From NCBI RefSeq assembly GCF_024713975.1, contig NC_091100.1:18744001-18808000 (forward strand): 64,000 bases of DNA, written 5' to 3'. The translations under genes and the position numbers were made by a program. The DNA comes from Paralichthys olivaceus (Eukaryota; Chordata; Actinopteri; Pleuronectiformes; Paralichthyidae). Below, piece after piece: positions 41,301-57,049 of the stretch (the stretch's first letter is position 1; every line of letters begins with the position of its first letter). Below the pieces are notes generated by a model. It ran no database searches. It was not told the origin of the DNA and was given only the letters and a program-made list of their open reading frames with translations.

Positions 41301-41799
41301 AATAATAATGAAAATAATAACCATTATAATTATATGAGTATTGAAATAACAATGTCAGTGTTAGCCCCTTCTTTAAAACGTGTAATAACATTTTTTCCAG
41401 TCAAATGTCACACTTTAAACAACATATAATGTAGAGGTTGCCATTCTGCAGGACGCACGGTGTTGGTGGACGTGCGCCTGTGCTCATCCTCCTCCTGCCT
41501 CCTCCTCCTGCCTCCTGCCTCCTCCTCCCGTCGCGCACCGCTCGCCCTCTCATTGGTGGACACCAGCAGGAAGAAGAGAGCTCGGGTCGTGATATCTGTC
41601 AAGTTCAATCAGAACCAGTGAACTCCTCAGAGCCACCGACAAATTCAGATCATCCAAAATACTGCGCCCGCGTCTGTCTGGCCGTCTGTGGTGTTCCGGC
41701 GGAGTCAGCTCAAATCTGCGGACGTCGCTGACGCATTGTAGGAAGAGTGTCTCACCCCAAAGTTTCCGGAAATCCACCGCAGAGGACATCGGTGCGAGG

Positions 41800-44760
<2,961 letters not shown>

Positions 44761-45312
44761 ACTCATCCTTTCTCGGGGGGATTAGAGTAGAGATCAATCA
44801 TGTGCTGTTTAGTTAAAAACAAGGTCATTTACTGTGCGTGTCATCACAGACTTGCACAAACACAATGTGCACTTTATTGAAATAATAACCGTCTTTCACA
44901 AAAAGAGAAATCTGGTGTTTGATTTGATTGATCTTTATTTTTTTACATTCTGAAACACATTTCATCATTAGGCTATGAGTATCAGCTGTTATATGGTTTA
45001 AGCACTGACCAAAAATTGCAAATAGGGACCAGCAAATAGGAGCTAAGTTACTCACCTTGCACAGTCATCCCAAGTATTCCTTCCTAATGTACGACCTGTG
45101 TAGGTGAAGCTCAATGGGAACAGTTTAACATATAAAGTAACACTGGCTGTTGTCAAAGAGGCAAGTTGATGTGCTCTGCACTGCTGAATTTTGTTTGTTG
45201 TGGCATTGTGAGAAAAAGAATAAATGTTACGAGCCATAATGTGATGGAGTCAGTGTCTGAAATCTTTTTTTCAGCATAGCTGTGCACTCTTGAAAATACT
45301 AGTAACTATATT

Positions 45313-45424
45313 ATAACGCTGGTGACCTGGACAGGGTGTACCTTGCCCCCTGACAATGTTAGCTGGGACTGGCTCCAGCTTAACCCCTGCAACCCTGAAA
45401 GGATAAGCAGGATGGATGGATGAA
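45313..45424. repeat. LINE or SINE 3' tail remnant
   Basis: GGTGACCTGGACAGGGTGTA, then GCTGGGACTGGCTCCAGC, then ACCCTGAAAGGATAAGCAGG and a GGATGGAT tail. This order is the well-known 3' end of fish L2/CR1-type LINEs and the SINEs that share it. No coding part remains. Confidence 0.7.
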
Positions 45425-46249
45425 TATCAGTTTGACAAGAGAACTACAATACTGTATCACATAGTAATGTATTGTAGAGGTCACATTGTTGTAAACCAGA
45501 TATGCAAATACTAAAAGGGTGCAATTGTTTTCTGCTAAGAATATACCAAGATTATTTTTGTATTTTTTTTTTGACCATTTATTTTCAAAATGTGACTGCT
45601 GCTGCCATAATGCAGATGTTGACTGATTGGCCACATGTTCCTCGAGATGGGTCTTTCTTGACCAATTGTGCTAACAGCTGGCATAAAACTGACATGGCAG
45701 AAAAATTGGAAGATATATTAATTTCCCCCCAAAATACCAGGCCAATTTGTGAAATAAATTCCCCTATAAAAAAACTATGGGTACTTTCTCTACAGCTTTA
45801 GTTAAACTTTAAGAAAAATAAATAGAGTTATACAAGCATGATTTTTTTTTTTTTTTACTGAAACATACAGAAAAAACATACAAAGCACCTGCAGAGGTCA
45901 TATATGTATAAACAAGGACAGTGTAAATATTGTTAAACATAGGAAAAGGGGCTATTCAGACAAATAAATAAACAAATTAAAACAAATAAAATAAGTAAAA
46001 AATGAAACAAAATAGAATATAACAAAATTGGAGTTATACGTAACATATTTTTGATTGTTCTTTTTTAATTAAAATACACATCAAAATATAAATATATTCA
46101 AACAGATGAAAGGGCGATATTTAGACAAATATAAAAAAGAAAAGAAAACCCCAGAAATAAAGTACATTCATAAATAGCAACGAATAAATCCAAACAAAAT
46201 AAAAGTACGGAGTTAAACGTTGTGTACCATGTGACCTCGTCTCTGCCTC

Positions 46250-46340
46250 ACCCAACATGGCGGACCGAGCCGTCCTCTTTTCCTCTCCGCGTGGGAACAG
46301 CCAATCAGGATCTACTCGAGCCCTACGCCTCAGCCAATCA
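46250..46340 (+). promoter_or_regulatory. exosc1 promoter: YY1-type motif and two CCAAT boxes
   Basis: AACATGGCGGAC at about 46254-46265 fits the YY1 core (AANATGGCGG). Two CCAATCA boxes lie at 46301 and 46334, within 70 bases of the start codon. This is a typical TATA-less housekeeping promoter. The ATG inside the YY1 motif is not in frame with exosc1. Confidence 0.6.
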
Positions 46341-46366
46341 GCGGACACTCTGTTCTTCTCGAAAAC

Positions 46367-49300
46367 ATGTCGCCCATGAAGCTGTGTGTTCCAGGTGAGC
46401 TCCCCGAACTTTAGCATTAGCAGCACACAGGATGTTCTTCCACCTCGCCGTAGACACTCTGGGTATTCTCTGCTCGTGCTGGCCGCTGGTGGTCGTCGCT
46501 GTGTTGTGGTGGAGCTGAGTTAAACTGAATTCTACTGCGGTTTAAACCACTTGAATCGTTTCCAGCTGCCATGTGTGAGAGGAGCTTTAGCTTCAAGCGG
46601 CTCGAACGTCCCTGTTTAACTTCTGTGTAGTCGCACGTGGAGGGGTGGGGGGGGATATAGAGTGTGTTTCTGGGATATTACTTCACGTTTAATATTGGTT
46701 TACTATGAAGGATTCTACTTTTACTTTCCACGGCAGGTTTCATTCAGCAGCCCTGCCCACCCCCTGAGGCAGGACCGCAGCATTCCTGCTCTCACTTGTT
46801 TTCACACACCTCTTGTGTCATTGTGCTGCTGCTGCTGATAGTAAAAGTAAATGTAAACACAAATGTTACCCACTGCAGCATTCACACGTGTTTTTGTGTG
46901 GGTCCGGACAGTTTTTGCTCTTGATCCAAATGTGCCAAGTGGGGAAGACAAACCTGTCAGCATCTCTAATGATAATGAAAGTGACTGTACACACAGACAC
47001 ATCCAGGGGTTCCTCTGTGGTGGCAGTCCACACAGATCCTGAGATAAATCCTCACGATCATTTTAGTCAGCTGATGATGGTCTAAAATAAGTCAAAGTCA
47101 GCTTTATTGTCAATTTCTTCACATATACCAGACAAACAAAGGAATTGAAATTGCGTTCCTAACTATCCCACGGTCAAGACAAGACATTTCCTTACAAAAG
47201 TAACAGTAAAATGCACAGACAGCAAATAAAGACAGACATATCCTAACACTAAAGTAGACAATAAATAAAAATGACAGTTCTTAGTGCAAATGTATGAGGT
47301 AGCAGCAAAGTTTTATAATAAAATATAATATGGTGATATACCATGAGTTGTGATAGTGCAAAGACAGTCCGTAGTAGCAGCAGAAGTTTTTTCTGTTTGA
47401 TATAAGTGTGCAAATGGCATAGTAGTGCAAAGACAGTCAGTATGGGGTTATGAAGATGCGTATAAAGATATAATAGTCTCTCAATCTCCTTTAAATATGA
47501 GTTGTTCCTCATGTATTATTGTATGTCCCTATTTGTCCTCTCTTAAATATATTTAGCGTCCCCTTGTCCCTTGAATGGAGCTATAAAAATGTAAGTTATT
47601 CTTAAGTTGATGTTGGCAAAAATGGTTCACCTACAACACAACTAGTATATAGTTTATAATATGGTTTATAATATTTATATTTATAATATACATATTTTCA
47701 ATTTGGCAACACTCTCCACCAGTTCCTGTCCTGGTATTAACAGGACCGGCTTTATAATTTGCTTTATCGCTCACCATTTTTTTCTTTGTTTCATGTCTGT
47801 TGTGCACCAAACCCCAAAATTACATTCCTTGTATGTTGAAAATGTACCTGACAAAAGATATTATTTGTTAGTCAGCAGTATTAAACAAAAATACTGGAGG
47901 GACTGCGACTGATCTTGGTGAAAGGATGTAGCATGAGACAAGGAAGAATCCAATAAATCTTGGAGCAGCTCCAGATCAGGGGGCAGTTACAGGAATTATT
48001 TTTTCCACTTTCCATAACATTGTGAGAACAGATCATGGATCTTTATGAAAAAATCAGACATATTCAGGGGACTGATTTTATGAGTTTGTGAAATTTGGTG
48101 CAGTTTGATTGAATTTTAGGACACTGATTGGCAGAGGTATGCACTCTACTGAGTGTCTCGCTAGTTCACTTCTTTTATTGCATCTATGTTGTAAATACTA
48201 TTTACCTGTCTGTTTATATTATTTTTATGTTTTTATTCCCTTTTATTGACTTTTCTTGTATTTACTCATCAGTCGTTGTGAAGTACTTTGAACTGCACTA
48301 ACCTGTTTGAAAGGTGCTTTGGTGTAGTGTCTCCTCTACTGACACCACCTGTCTTCCTCTTCTTCTTTGTTCTCAGGTGACAAACTATGCAGTGTAGAAG
48401 ACTGTTTTCCAGGCACAGGAGTATATTTGCGGCACGGCTACATATACTCCTCACTAGCAGGCTACGTGCTCAGGAAAAACGAGGGAGAGGAGGTGAGGGG
48501 TGTGGCTGGTGTGGGCTGCAGAGAAGTGGTGAAAGCTGCAGAAGCAGTCATGCATGGGATATGGGAGTGCCTTTGTAAAGTTATTACACAACCTTTGTGA
48601 ATGTGACAGAAGAGAAAAGGGTTTGTTCGGAGCCTTTGATGAAATATGATCCATATTTTGAGCCGTTTGAGGCTGTTTGAGCTGCAGTAATGAAAACCGT
48701 ACAGGGTTTTGTGTGACTGGTTTACATTAATGCATGTGATTTATTTTGTCCTCTAGTTACCCGTGATCTCAGTTGTGAGGGAAACAGAAGCACTACTGCT
48801 GCCAGATGTAGGAGCAATAGTCACCTGTAAGGTATGCAGTGGAATCGGATTGTTTGATCTGTTAGGGGGATTTAGCACAGTTAAGATATGGATCTCGATT
48901 TTCAGAGAGGTGGTTTGTCTTGAACATTTGCATTTGATCGCACAGGTGACCAGCATCAACCCCAGGTTCGCCAAGGTCCAGATCCTCTATGTGGGCTCCA
49001 CGCCACTGAAGGATCGCTTCAGAGGGACTATCAGGTACGTAACCTAAAAGTGATTCCATAGAGCAGCAGTGGTGTATGGTCTTATTACTTTAAGGGTGAG
49101 ATTGTTTAGTATATTTGTAGAATAATAACAATGTTGTGCTCTATATTCTTTGCATTAAACTTGGGTTGGTGTTGACAGCTGTGGCAGCTAGTCAGCGTGT
49201 TCTCGATTCGTGTTAACTGTGTTGTGTCTGGACCTCACTAATAGTTATGACTAAAACCTAAAAGTGTTGGACTGGCTTATGCCAAAAAGCTCACTCTCTC

Positions 49301-50435
49301 TGATTCTGCAGAAAAGAAGATGTGCGTGCAACAGAGAAGGACAAGGTGGGTTTGAATGAATGGGTGTCTCAGCAGCTCCAGTTTATTCCTGAAAGTGAAA
49401 TGAGAAGCTTGGTGTAAATCCTTCTCTTTACTTTTAAAGGTGGAGACATACAAAAGCTTCAGACCTGGTGACATCGTCCTGGCAAAAGTGGTATCCTTCA
49501 GTCACATAAACTGATTTCTGGAAGTGTTTTGGTTTTTATAACTGTGGTTTCATGACTGATGCACATTTTCAAATTAGTTTTAAATCCAACTTGCTGTCTC
49601 TGCGATTTGTGACTAAGTGAATTCAAAGAACGCTGTCACCTCTTATAATGATAGGTCTGCTTCATCGTCTTTGGTTTGGATATATGTACATACATTTTCA
49701 TTTGATTTTGACCCTGAACATGTGATGTCAGATTTCTTTGGGCGACGTTCAGTCGAACTACCTGTTGACAACTGCTGAGAATGAGCTGGGAGTCGTGGTG
49801 GCACACAGTGAAGCAGGTAACACTTGATATTTGATATAAAAACCTTTGCTTCTGGGTTTTCAGACAAGCCTAAATGCAGCATCTGAGTGGTGTTTTAAGG
49901 AAGAAACTTCAGACACATATTTTAAGGGAACTCAAAGGTCTGTATAAACGTAATAAAAAGGTGTAAATTATGGGATCTTTAAAAGCAAATACTGTAGTAT
50001 CCTGTTCGAACACAAGGTGGTGCAAGAGTAAATGTCATTGTAGCCAAAGAGAAAATGGTTAGTATTCTGCAGATGGCTGTTTTCATTTGACCATTTTCAT
50101 TGTAAGAGCTGTTTTTCAAGTACTTTGACTACAAATGAGTTCAGATGTAGTGATCCAAGCATTAAATAATAAATACAACAATGTGAAAAAGACACGACCA
50201 GGTGAAATGCACAACCTCAGAGAAAATCTTCATTTATTTTTGCTATTTTACCCCCCTTTTTTTAATGAATACAACATGCATGTGTACTATTTTATCACAT
50301 TTCTGTCATATTTTCTTTTGTTGCCCAGGTGCCCAGATGGTTCCCATCAGCTGGTGCGAGATGCAGTGCCCGCGGACACACACCAAAGAGTTCCGCAAAG
50401 TGGCACGAGTGCAGCCGGAGTACTTACAGGCGTGA
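46367..50435 (+). CDS. exosc1: RNA exosome cap subunit CSL4
   Basis: EXOSC1 (Csl4) is an S1-domain cap subunit of the nuclear/cytoplasmic RNA exosome, placing RNA over the core. Exons are 46367-46394, 48377-48492, 48757-48831, 48946-49034, 49312-49345, 49440-49490, 49732-49816 and 50329-50435, giving 194 residues (human 195). The N-terminal domain reads VPGDKLCSVEDCFPGTGVYL and YIYSSLAGYV. The S1 barrel contains VGAIVTCKVTSINPRFAKVQ, RGTIRKEDVRATEKDKVETY and FRPGDIVLAKVISLGD. The zinc-ribbon-like C-terminal domain holds SWCEMQCPRTHTKEFRKVAR. Nothing is missing. Two ATGs (codons 1 and 4) could start the protein; the first is used here. Confidence 0.97.
47090..47330. repeat. Probable interspersed repeat in exosc1 intron 1
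   Basis: CAGCTTTATTGTCAATTTCT and AACTATCCCACGGTCAAGAC are recalled from a repeat dispersed in fish genomes. It has no open frame and its ends are not defined. Confidence 0.45.
47885..48165. repeat. Short interspersed element, family A (diverged)
   Basis: It contains GATCATGGATCTTTATGAAA, then GTGAAATTTGGTGCAGTTTG, then GCAGAGGTATGCACTCTACT, the same order as the right half of 14424-14806. It lies in exosc1 intron 1. Confidence 0.6.
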
Positions 50436-51848
50436 AAGCCCTGAAACTTCTCTCTTCCACAAGGAACACACAGCTTCCCCCCCTCCCTACTTCAGTCACT
50501 GTTGTCAAGTAGCCTCTCAACTGTTTCAGACGTTTTCTGAGAGACTGGACGACGTGCAACCTGGTGACTACTTCTGGTGTCTTTCTTAAGTGTTATTTTT
50601 TTTTATAACAGCTTTCCCAGTGCACGTTGTGTCATCAGTTAATTGTACCAGCTTGTAAACACTGAAGCAGCATCAAAACAAACTGCCAAACTTTTCTAAC
50701 TGGCCACTGTTGAGATTAAGTATTTAGATCAGGTCATTTAAAAGATGAACTGTGTTGCTTGGTAACTGTAAGACTTGGTTGGGGCAAGAATCAGATTACA
50801 CCTGAAGGCAGAGGTTAAAGTACATACTCTAACCAGAGGTGTCTATATAAAGGGCAGTGGCTGCATTTGGTCTGAAACCAGGAGGATCTGCACTGCACTC
50901 TGAAGCTCTTTCTGCATGTGTGGCTGACTTGATTTTCTTAAATATCTTTTCTATGAAGATGTCTTCGTCTCCTGAGGCTAATTTTTTTTTTCATAAACCT
51001 CAGCTTTTCCAGTTACAACATGTGGAGTAATGTCCACACAGCAGTTTTAAAGGGAAAGTGAATGATGTAGAGCCTAATGTTCAAACTGACACAGCTACCA
51101 TGCACGGAATACTGAAGTACAACATATGAGTCAAATATTTTTCTTTTTCAGCACATAATTGAAACTGAACCATTCTGCAAAGAGAAATGTTTCCATTTTA
51201 TCTCTGATGTAAAGTGTATTTTTCTTTATTCTCTCTTCGCTTTACAGATGTCTTGTGCAAAATTGGAATAAAATGACCATCGGAAACAATGAAAGTTTCT
51301 TTTTAATACAGAAGTGATGTTATTGTGCACTCATTTTGAAATGATTTTTTTTCTAGTTTCCTCTGTCGTTTGTAAACAGCTGCTCACATCTACTCAACCA
51401 ACCAGACAATCACCTCAACTGACAAAAACAAGCATTTTCTCCCTACACATGATTGAATATTGCCACCTCCTGTGGAAGTAAATGCTATTAATGTAAATCA
51501 ACGAGTCATCTGCAGATTGTAGTTACTCCTTCCATTATTAGAATAAATTGTCAAGTTAGAACATCTAAAATATAAAATATATAATTTCAAGAATGACATT
51601 TGTCACCATCCCAGACTGATTTGAAATTGCATTAAACTAAAACTGGTTCTTATGTCATGTAGATTGTAGCTCCTCAAGCAGGAGGATGTTTAACATACAG
51701 TATGTACAAATGGCATTTGTCTGATAATCACATCTACACAAGTTAAAAGGTTCTCCAGTCGACCTGAGCAGACAAACTGTACGAATCCACAAATAAAAGT
51801 GCAAAAACATGCACAAAAAAAAACAAAACACTTTCGATCACACTTAAA
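50436..51848. other. Convergent 3' regions of exosc1 and knop1
   Basis: The exosc1 polyadenylation signal AATAAA is at 51267-51272. A minus-strand AATAAA at 51225-51230 is available to knop1, so the two 3' UTRs could overlap by a few tens of bases. No other element was seen. Confidence 0.45.
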
Positions 51849-54800
51849 TTAATCATCAAAGCGAGTTGATCGACTTGCACTGATGTCAATAGAGAACTTC
51901 TTATTGGACGGTGCAGTAAACCCAAGCCCGGCCCCTCTGTTATTGAAGTCCATTCTGCGTGAGTGAGCACGCTCAAACTCTCCCAGAAGCCCTTGTTGCA
52001 GTTGCTGCTGTGCGTCTTTCCCCATCGCCATATTTGCTCCGTCAGCGCTCGCCGCAGCAGGCTGGAAGCCCTTTTTGAAGCCGCCCATCAGACGGAGGAA
52101 CTTCTGCTGCTGGTCAGAGCTATTGAACCGTGCTGTGCTCCACTGACCCAAACCCTGAGGAACACCAACATTAGGGATTAGACGCTAGTTGTCATAGTGA
52201 TTAAAAATCATAAGTTCATTGAGAGGGGCTGCACCAACTTAACACATGAACTTTAGCTTGATATGAGTAGCACAAACAAAGACTTCCTCCTGAAATGAAC
52301 GCTGCCATCTCGTCTGTCGTGATTGGAGGATGGAACTACGGTAGTGACGTCTCACCAATATACACACAAACCAATCGTGAATCAATCTTAGCTGTCAATC
52401 ATGTTTCACACCCGATTTCATAGCATCAAATAACTAATTCAAACCAAACTTGAGAGTAAAATGTGGTAAGATCTACCATAAATGACAGAAACCATCTTTT
52501 TATTGATTTTATCTAATTTATTTAATGGGTTCTTTGACTTTTTAGTTTGGCCTTAGACTTCCCTTTTAGGAGCTGTCATCCAGCTTTATTTCCAGTCTAT
52601 AATAACAACATTGAAAACTGTTGTACTGGACCCCCCTGGCTTGAGAGGAGCATTACTAAGCTGCAAAAAACAAAACCTGATGATGTTGTCGGAGCCTGAT
52701 AAGAGATTATAAAGAGTTGCATTATGGGAAATGTAGGTCCTCAGCACTTTTTGAAGATCAGAAATTAAGAGTCAGGATATCACTGCTGCATCACTATTGT
52801 CTATTCATACAAAAATCTGTCTGAGGGTTAGGGTTAGTCCCCTGATTTTAAGAAAGGAGCAATAATACAGGAACTAATGTTATAAAAACTGATCGGTTTG
52901 ATGCAGATCATCAGGTAGAAGGTATAAATGACCAAAAGCCAGTATTTATTCTGAACCACAGATCATTTCAAACAAAAGCACAAAACACCTCAGACTCATC
53001 TGAGAACCTCAGACAGGCATCTGGATCTGGACACAGAATTCTGAAAGAGCAAGTTACAGTTATTTACCCCACATCAAACAACATACCAAAATATTCATGT
53101 TTTCTGAAATGTTACGGTTATTATTTGCAAAACGCAGACTCTGTTGTTTGCTATGTTTTGCTCTGGTCTGGAATGTGGTGTTGAGAATGATGTAATTTGA
53201 ATTCTAGTTGTACCAGATTCCATGTAACTAGAACACCAGGGAGAGGCTTACAGGAAAATCTCACTGTGAATTTCATGCAAATACTGACCGATGGTTTAGC
53301 TGGTTTTTCAGGTTGAGAGGCCTTGTCAATCTCTATCTGTAGCACCTGTCTTCTCTCCTGTGACAAACCAAAGCACAATTCATGCAAAGTACAGTGGCGT
53401 TCGGCAGAAAAGAGGAGAAAAATATCCATTAAAATACAATTGTTTATTTTTGTTAAATATTAAACTATACTCAGGAGGTTTAACTTAAGTGGATTAAAAA
53501 ATAAGATGGAATTTGTTAACCGTTGAGCCTTACAGGTGAGATTATATTATTAAGATTTATTTTAATAACCTTTGGACGTTTACCTGAGTGACGTTGATTT
53601 CATCAGTGTTTCCACTCTTCTCTGACAGAAACACCACGTCCATCTGAGAGGACTCCTGCAACACATACACAAACTGTTCCCTCATGTGCACACAGAGTTT
53701 CTGCAGGTTTCAGCAGGACACCATAATAAATCAATAAATGTCAAGTACGTCCCCATAATTAAATATAAGGTAAATTAGTAAGATGAGGATAAGCTAAATT
53801 TTTCAATATATACCACCCACATCAACTAAACAAAAACCCACGGCCGTATATTAACAAGAGGACAAATCAGACCAAAGGTCTTGTTTGTAGTTTTATTATA
53901 GCGTCCTGAATGTGTCTCCTGTGACCACTTGACTCAGCTCCAAGCTCTATATACAAACAAATGACTAATGACAATGTATGTGTGTGTTTTTGTGTCGAAA
54001 GAGAGTGGAGTCGGGAGCTAAATGAATCAATACGCTGCGTGCAGATCTATGAACTCATTGAAAAAACAAGAAATCATAATGTACGAAATATGTTTCATTC
54101 ATTGTGAAACCATTGCAGGTCAGAAGACGTTCCCTGATTGGATGGTCCTTCATAAGTGGCCCAGGACACTTTGCTTTACACAGCGAAAAGTAGTCACCAC
54201 AATCGCCCCAGACCACATCCAAATGTGATCTGAGTGATCAAGTGACCTCTTGATCGCATCACTCAAGACGGATGTAAATACCAGGTCTGAACGAGGAGAC
54301 ATCACACACAAGTCCTACCTGTACATTATATTTTCATATATCTAAGACTTTTATAGACCCCGTGTTAAACCTGGGAGTGTCACGGACCCCTGATCTCACT
54401 CACACACACACACACGCACGCACCTCTTCTTTGATCTTTTTCTTCTTCTTCTTCTTCGCACCAGTTTCAACTCCAACATCTTTCTCGGCCTGTGTCACCT
54501 CAGCAGAGCTCTTCTTCTTTTTGATTTTCTTGCTTGTTGTGTCGTCTCCCTCCTCATCTTCTTCACATCTGATTAATGACGGCTCTTCCTCTCCCTTTGA
54601 GCTTCCCCTTTTTCTCTTCTTTTTCTGTGGCTCTGTATCTTCTACTTCGGTGACCTCCACAGAAGCTTTTCTACCTTTTCCTTTTTTCTTTGGCTCTGTC
54701 TTCTCTTCCTCTATAAAAACCCCACTCTCGTCCAGCATACTGTCTGTTTCTGTCTTTTTCGCTTTGCTCCTTTTGATCTCAGGTGTTTCGACTCCATTTT

Positions 54801-55482
54801 CATCTTTACTTTTGGCCTTGTTCTTGTTCTTCTTCTTCTTCACTGTTACCTCCTCACCCTCAGTTCCTCCCGCTATGGTTTCTAAATTCAGTCCATTCTC
54901 CCCCACTTCTGTCTTTTTTGTTGTAGTCAATTCATCCATAGCTACAGTCATTTCTTCCTCTGAGGTTTTCTTTTTCTTCTTTTTCTTTTCTTTAATTTGC
55001 TGCTCAGTCACTTCTGTGTTTACAGACCATATATTGTTTTTTCTTTTCTTAGCTGTCTTTGGCTCTTCATCCTTTCCAGCCTGTTCTTCTTCTTCTTTCT
55101 GTATCTTTACATTTTCAGCTTTACTTTGCACAGTATTTTTCTTGACTTTCTTCTCTTTTCTTTCTTTCTTTTCCACTTCTTCTTTCTCTGAACTCTTTGC
55201 AATTTCCACATGGTTCATATCATCTACCTGCTGCTGCTTCTTTTTTTTCTTCTTCTTCTTGACTCCTTCCTTTGCCGTCTCCATGGGTTCTGGACCTCTG
55301 GCATCTTCTATAACCACTGTCTCAACTTTTTTGTTTTTCTTCTTTTCTTTTTTCACCTCTGTTGGACTCTCATCCTCGACCGTGTAGTTTTCAGGGCCCG
55401 AGGCTGGTTCTTTCTTCTGTTTCTTTTTCTTCTTCTTCACAAGATTTGTCTCACTTCTTTCACCCTCAGTCTTCATTTCCAT
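51849..55482 (-). CDS. knop1: Lysine-rich nucleolar protein 1
   Basis: KNOP1 (TSG118) is a vertebrate nucleolar protein that interacts with ZNF106; its molecular role is poorly known. Exons in transcript order are about 55515-54424, 53655-53584, 53357-53289 and 52154-51849. From the ATG at 55482 this gives about 501 residues. The large exon encodes alternating lysine runs (KKKKKK) and acidic blocks, the nucleolar-type low-complexity region. The conserved C-terminus is diagnostic: VVFLSEKSGNTDEINVTQ, RRQVLQIEIDKASQPEKPAK, GQWSTARFNSSDQQQKFLRL, MGGFKKGFQ and GAGLGFTAPSNKKFSIDISA. The big exon opens in phase 0 at 55515, so a short upstream coding exon is possible. A candidate with 14 codons (start 55752, donor GTGAGA) exists in the right phase but is unproven. 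Confidence 0.9.
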
Positions 55483-56420
55483 TTGTCTCTCCACAGCAAC
55501 AGACCTCTGGCTTTTCTGGAGAGAGGAGAACAGTTACTGCAAGATCACACCTTTTAAACTTCAATAACCAGGCGCATTGAATCTACGTCTAAGGCCCTGT
55601 TCAGATCTGGGAGTAACAGCCATCCTGAGAGATCCAATCACATGTGGAAGCGCTAAATTCAACTGTTCACACCTAATAAGAAAATGCATCTGGAAAGTGT
55701 GTCTTCTCACATCTCCCTGCTCTGTATGCAAATAATCATCATCATCAATCATATGTCATTTGTGTTCCTGCAGACTAAATGATGTTGTTTTAACCGAGAC
55801 TGAGTTTACAGATGTGTCTGCCTTGTGCATGCCTCATAATTCACTGCTGCTTGGGTTTGTGTTGCAGACTGAATATTTCTGCACTTCTCTGGCTATTGAC
55901 CTGTAGTGCTCATGCAAAGTCCACTGTGACACAACTAGTGGGACGTGTGAAGAAGTCAGCACCTGGTCGATGGTAACCTCTTGGAAACTGCGTGCAGACG
56001 TCCTGATCCGACTGAACCATAAAATGAACAGTGTTCTGCGAATGAGCGTGATGGCAGAGCCAGTGATCACAAGTCAGATCACACTCCCACTGCAGCAGCT
56101 CCACGCGAATCACAACATGTCGGGATACACACAGGCGGCCTCTCTAAATCATCGACTGGTATGTTAAGATACGCGAATGATGAAGAGCAAAGTTAGCAAA
56201 CAGGAAAATAACAACAGTATTCAAGCAGGACCAGTTCATTCATGGAACTCGCTTGCTAAAGCATGCTAGCTAGCTAACAGCAGCTAACGGTTAAAATCAA
56301 TGAAAAGACAAACTAATCAAAAGCACAAACGCTGAGACCTTTTTAATCACAACTACACAGTGTGTTAGAAACTTTAAACTTAACGAGTGGGTTACTAACT
56401 GTGTACACCCTGAAACTCAC

Positions 56421-56500
56421 GTGGAAAATCGTTTACTCTCTTGACCCGGAAGTAGATTTCCCTCCTCTGTCGTTACTCTTAGCAACGATCCCGGTATCTG
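56421..56500 (-). promoter_or_regulatory. Probable knop1 first exon and promoter with X-box-like site
   Basis: A minus-strand donor (TTCCAC then GTGAGT) ends a likely untranslated exon at 56421. Upstream, GTTACTCTTAGCAAC at about 56472-56486 resembles an RFX X-box, and an extra GCAAC half site follows 25 bases on. Confidence 0.45.
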
Positions 56501-56699
56501 TAGCAACAAGCGCGCTCTCGAGAACAAATTCCGGCGCTGTGCACGAGAGGAAGGTTTCATTTAAGAGCATATATTCGACTTTCTATAAAGAGAAATACTG
56601 AATTGTTTTTATGTTTTCTGTAATGAAATTTAAAATAAACAGTGGTTTTGCACCCAGATTGTAATAATAATTAATTAAATAATTAATTAAATCTGAATT

Positions 56700-56932
56700 C
56701 CATATGGGAGGACTTTAAGGGGCCCATCAGGTCCTGCTCAGCAGATCCATACAAGTCATGAAGGATAGCACAATTATTTAAATATAAAGGGCCTTTTCTG
56801 GGGTAAAGAAAACTACAATTCATACAATTTAGATGAAACGAACTAGTGAAAACATCATGAGGATTATTCTACATTAAATTTCTGCCAATAGTTCCCTTTC
56901 ACCTAAATCTTACACACTGGATCTTTAAAAAG
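56700..56932. repeat. Short terminal-inverted-repeat element, family B
   Basis: The right end CTTACACACTGGATCTTTAA is the inverted form of the left end at 41165. Inner sequence (GAAAACATCATGAGGATTAT and GGTAAAGAAAACTACAATTC) matches the element at 41157-41300 in reverse. Confidence 0.6.
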
Positions 56933-57029
56933 AAGGGTTGTGTATGTGTGTTTCATGTGGGACCCCTGGACTTCTTTTCCAGGATCATCCCCATAGAAAA
57001 TCACACATGTATTTTTTTTACTTTGCATT

Positions 57030-57049
57030 TTGTGTGTGTGTGTGTGTGT
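57030..57049. repeat. (TG)n microsatellite
   Basis: A short TG run of about ten units. Confidence 0.8.

Larger units (their letters stand above)
44761..46366. other. pgam1 3' UTR and exosc1 upstream region
   Basis: AATAAA at 45219-45224 is a plausible pgam1 polyadenylation signal. A LINE-tail-like repeat lies at 45313-45424. The remainder is AT-rich until the exosc1 promoter at about 46230-46366. Confidence 0.5.

Noticed and set aside
54362-55387. 341-codon plus-strand open frame rich in Phe and Ser
   Set aside because: It is the antisense of the lysine/glutamate-rich knop1 exon. AAG/AAA codons read backwards as CTT/TTT, and no splice or start context supports a gene.
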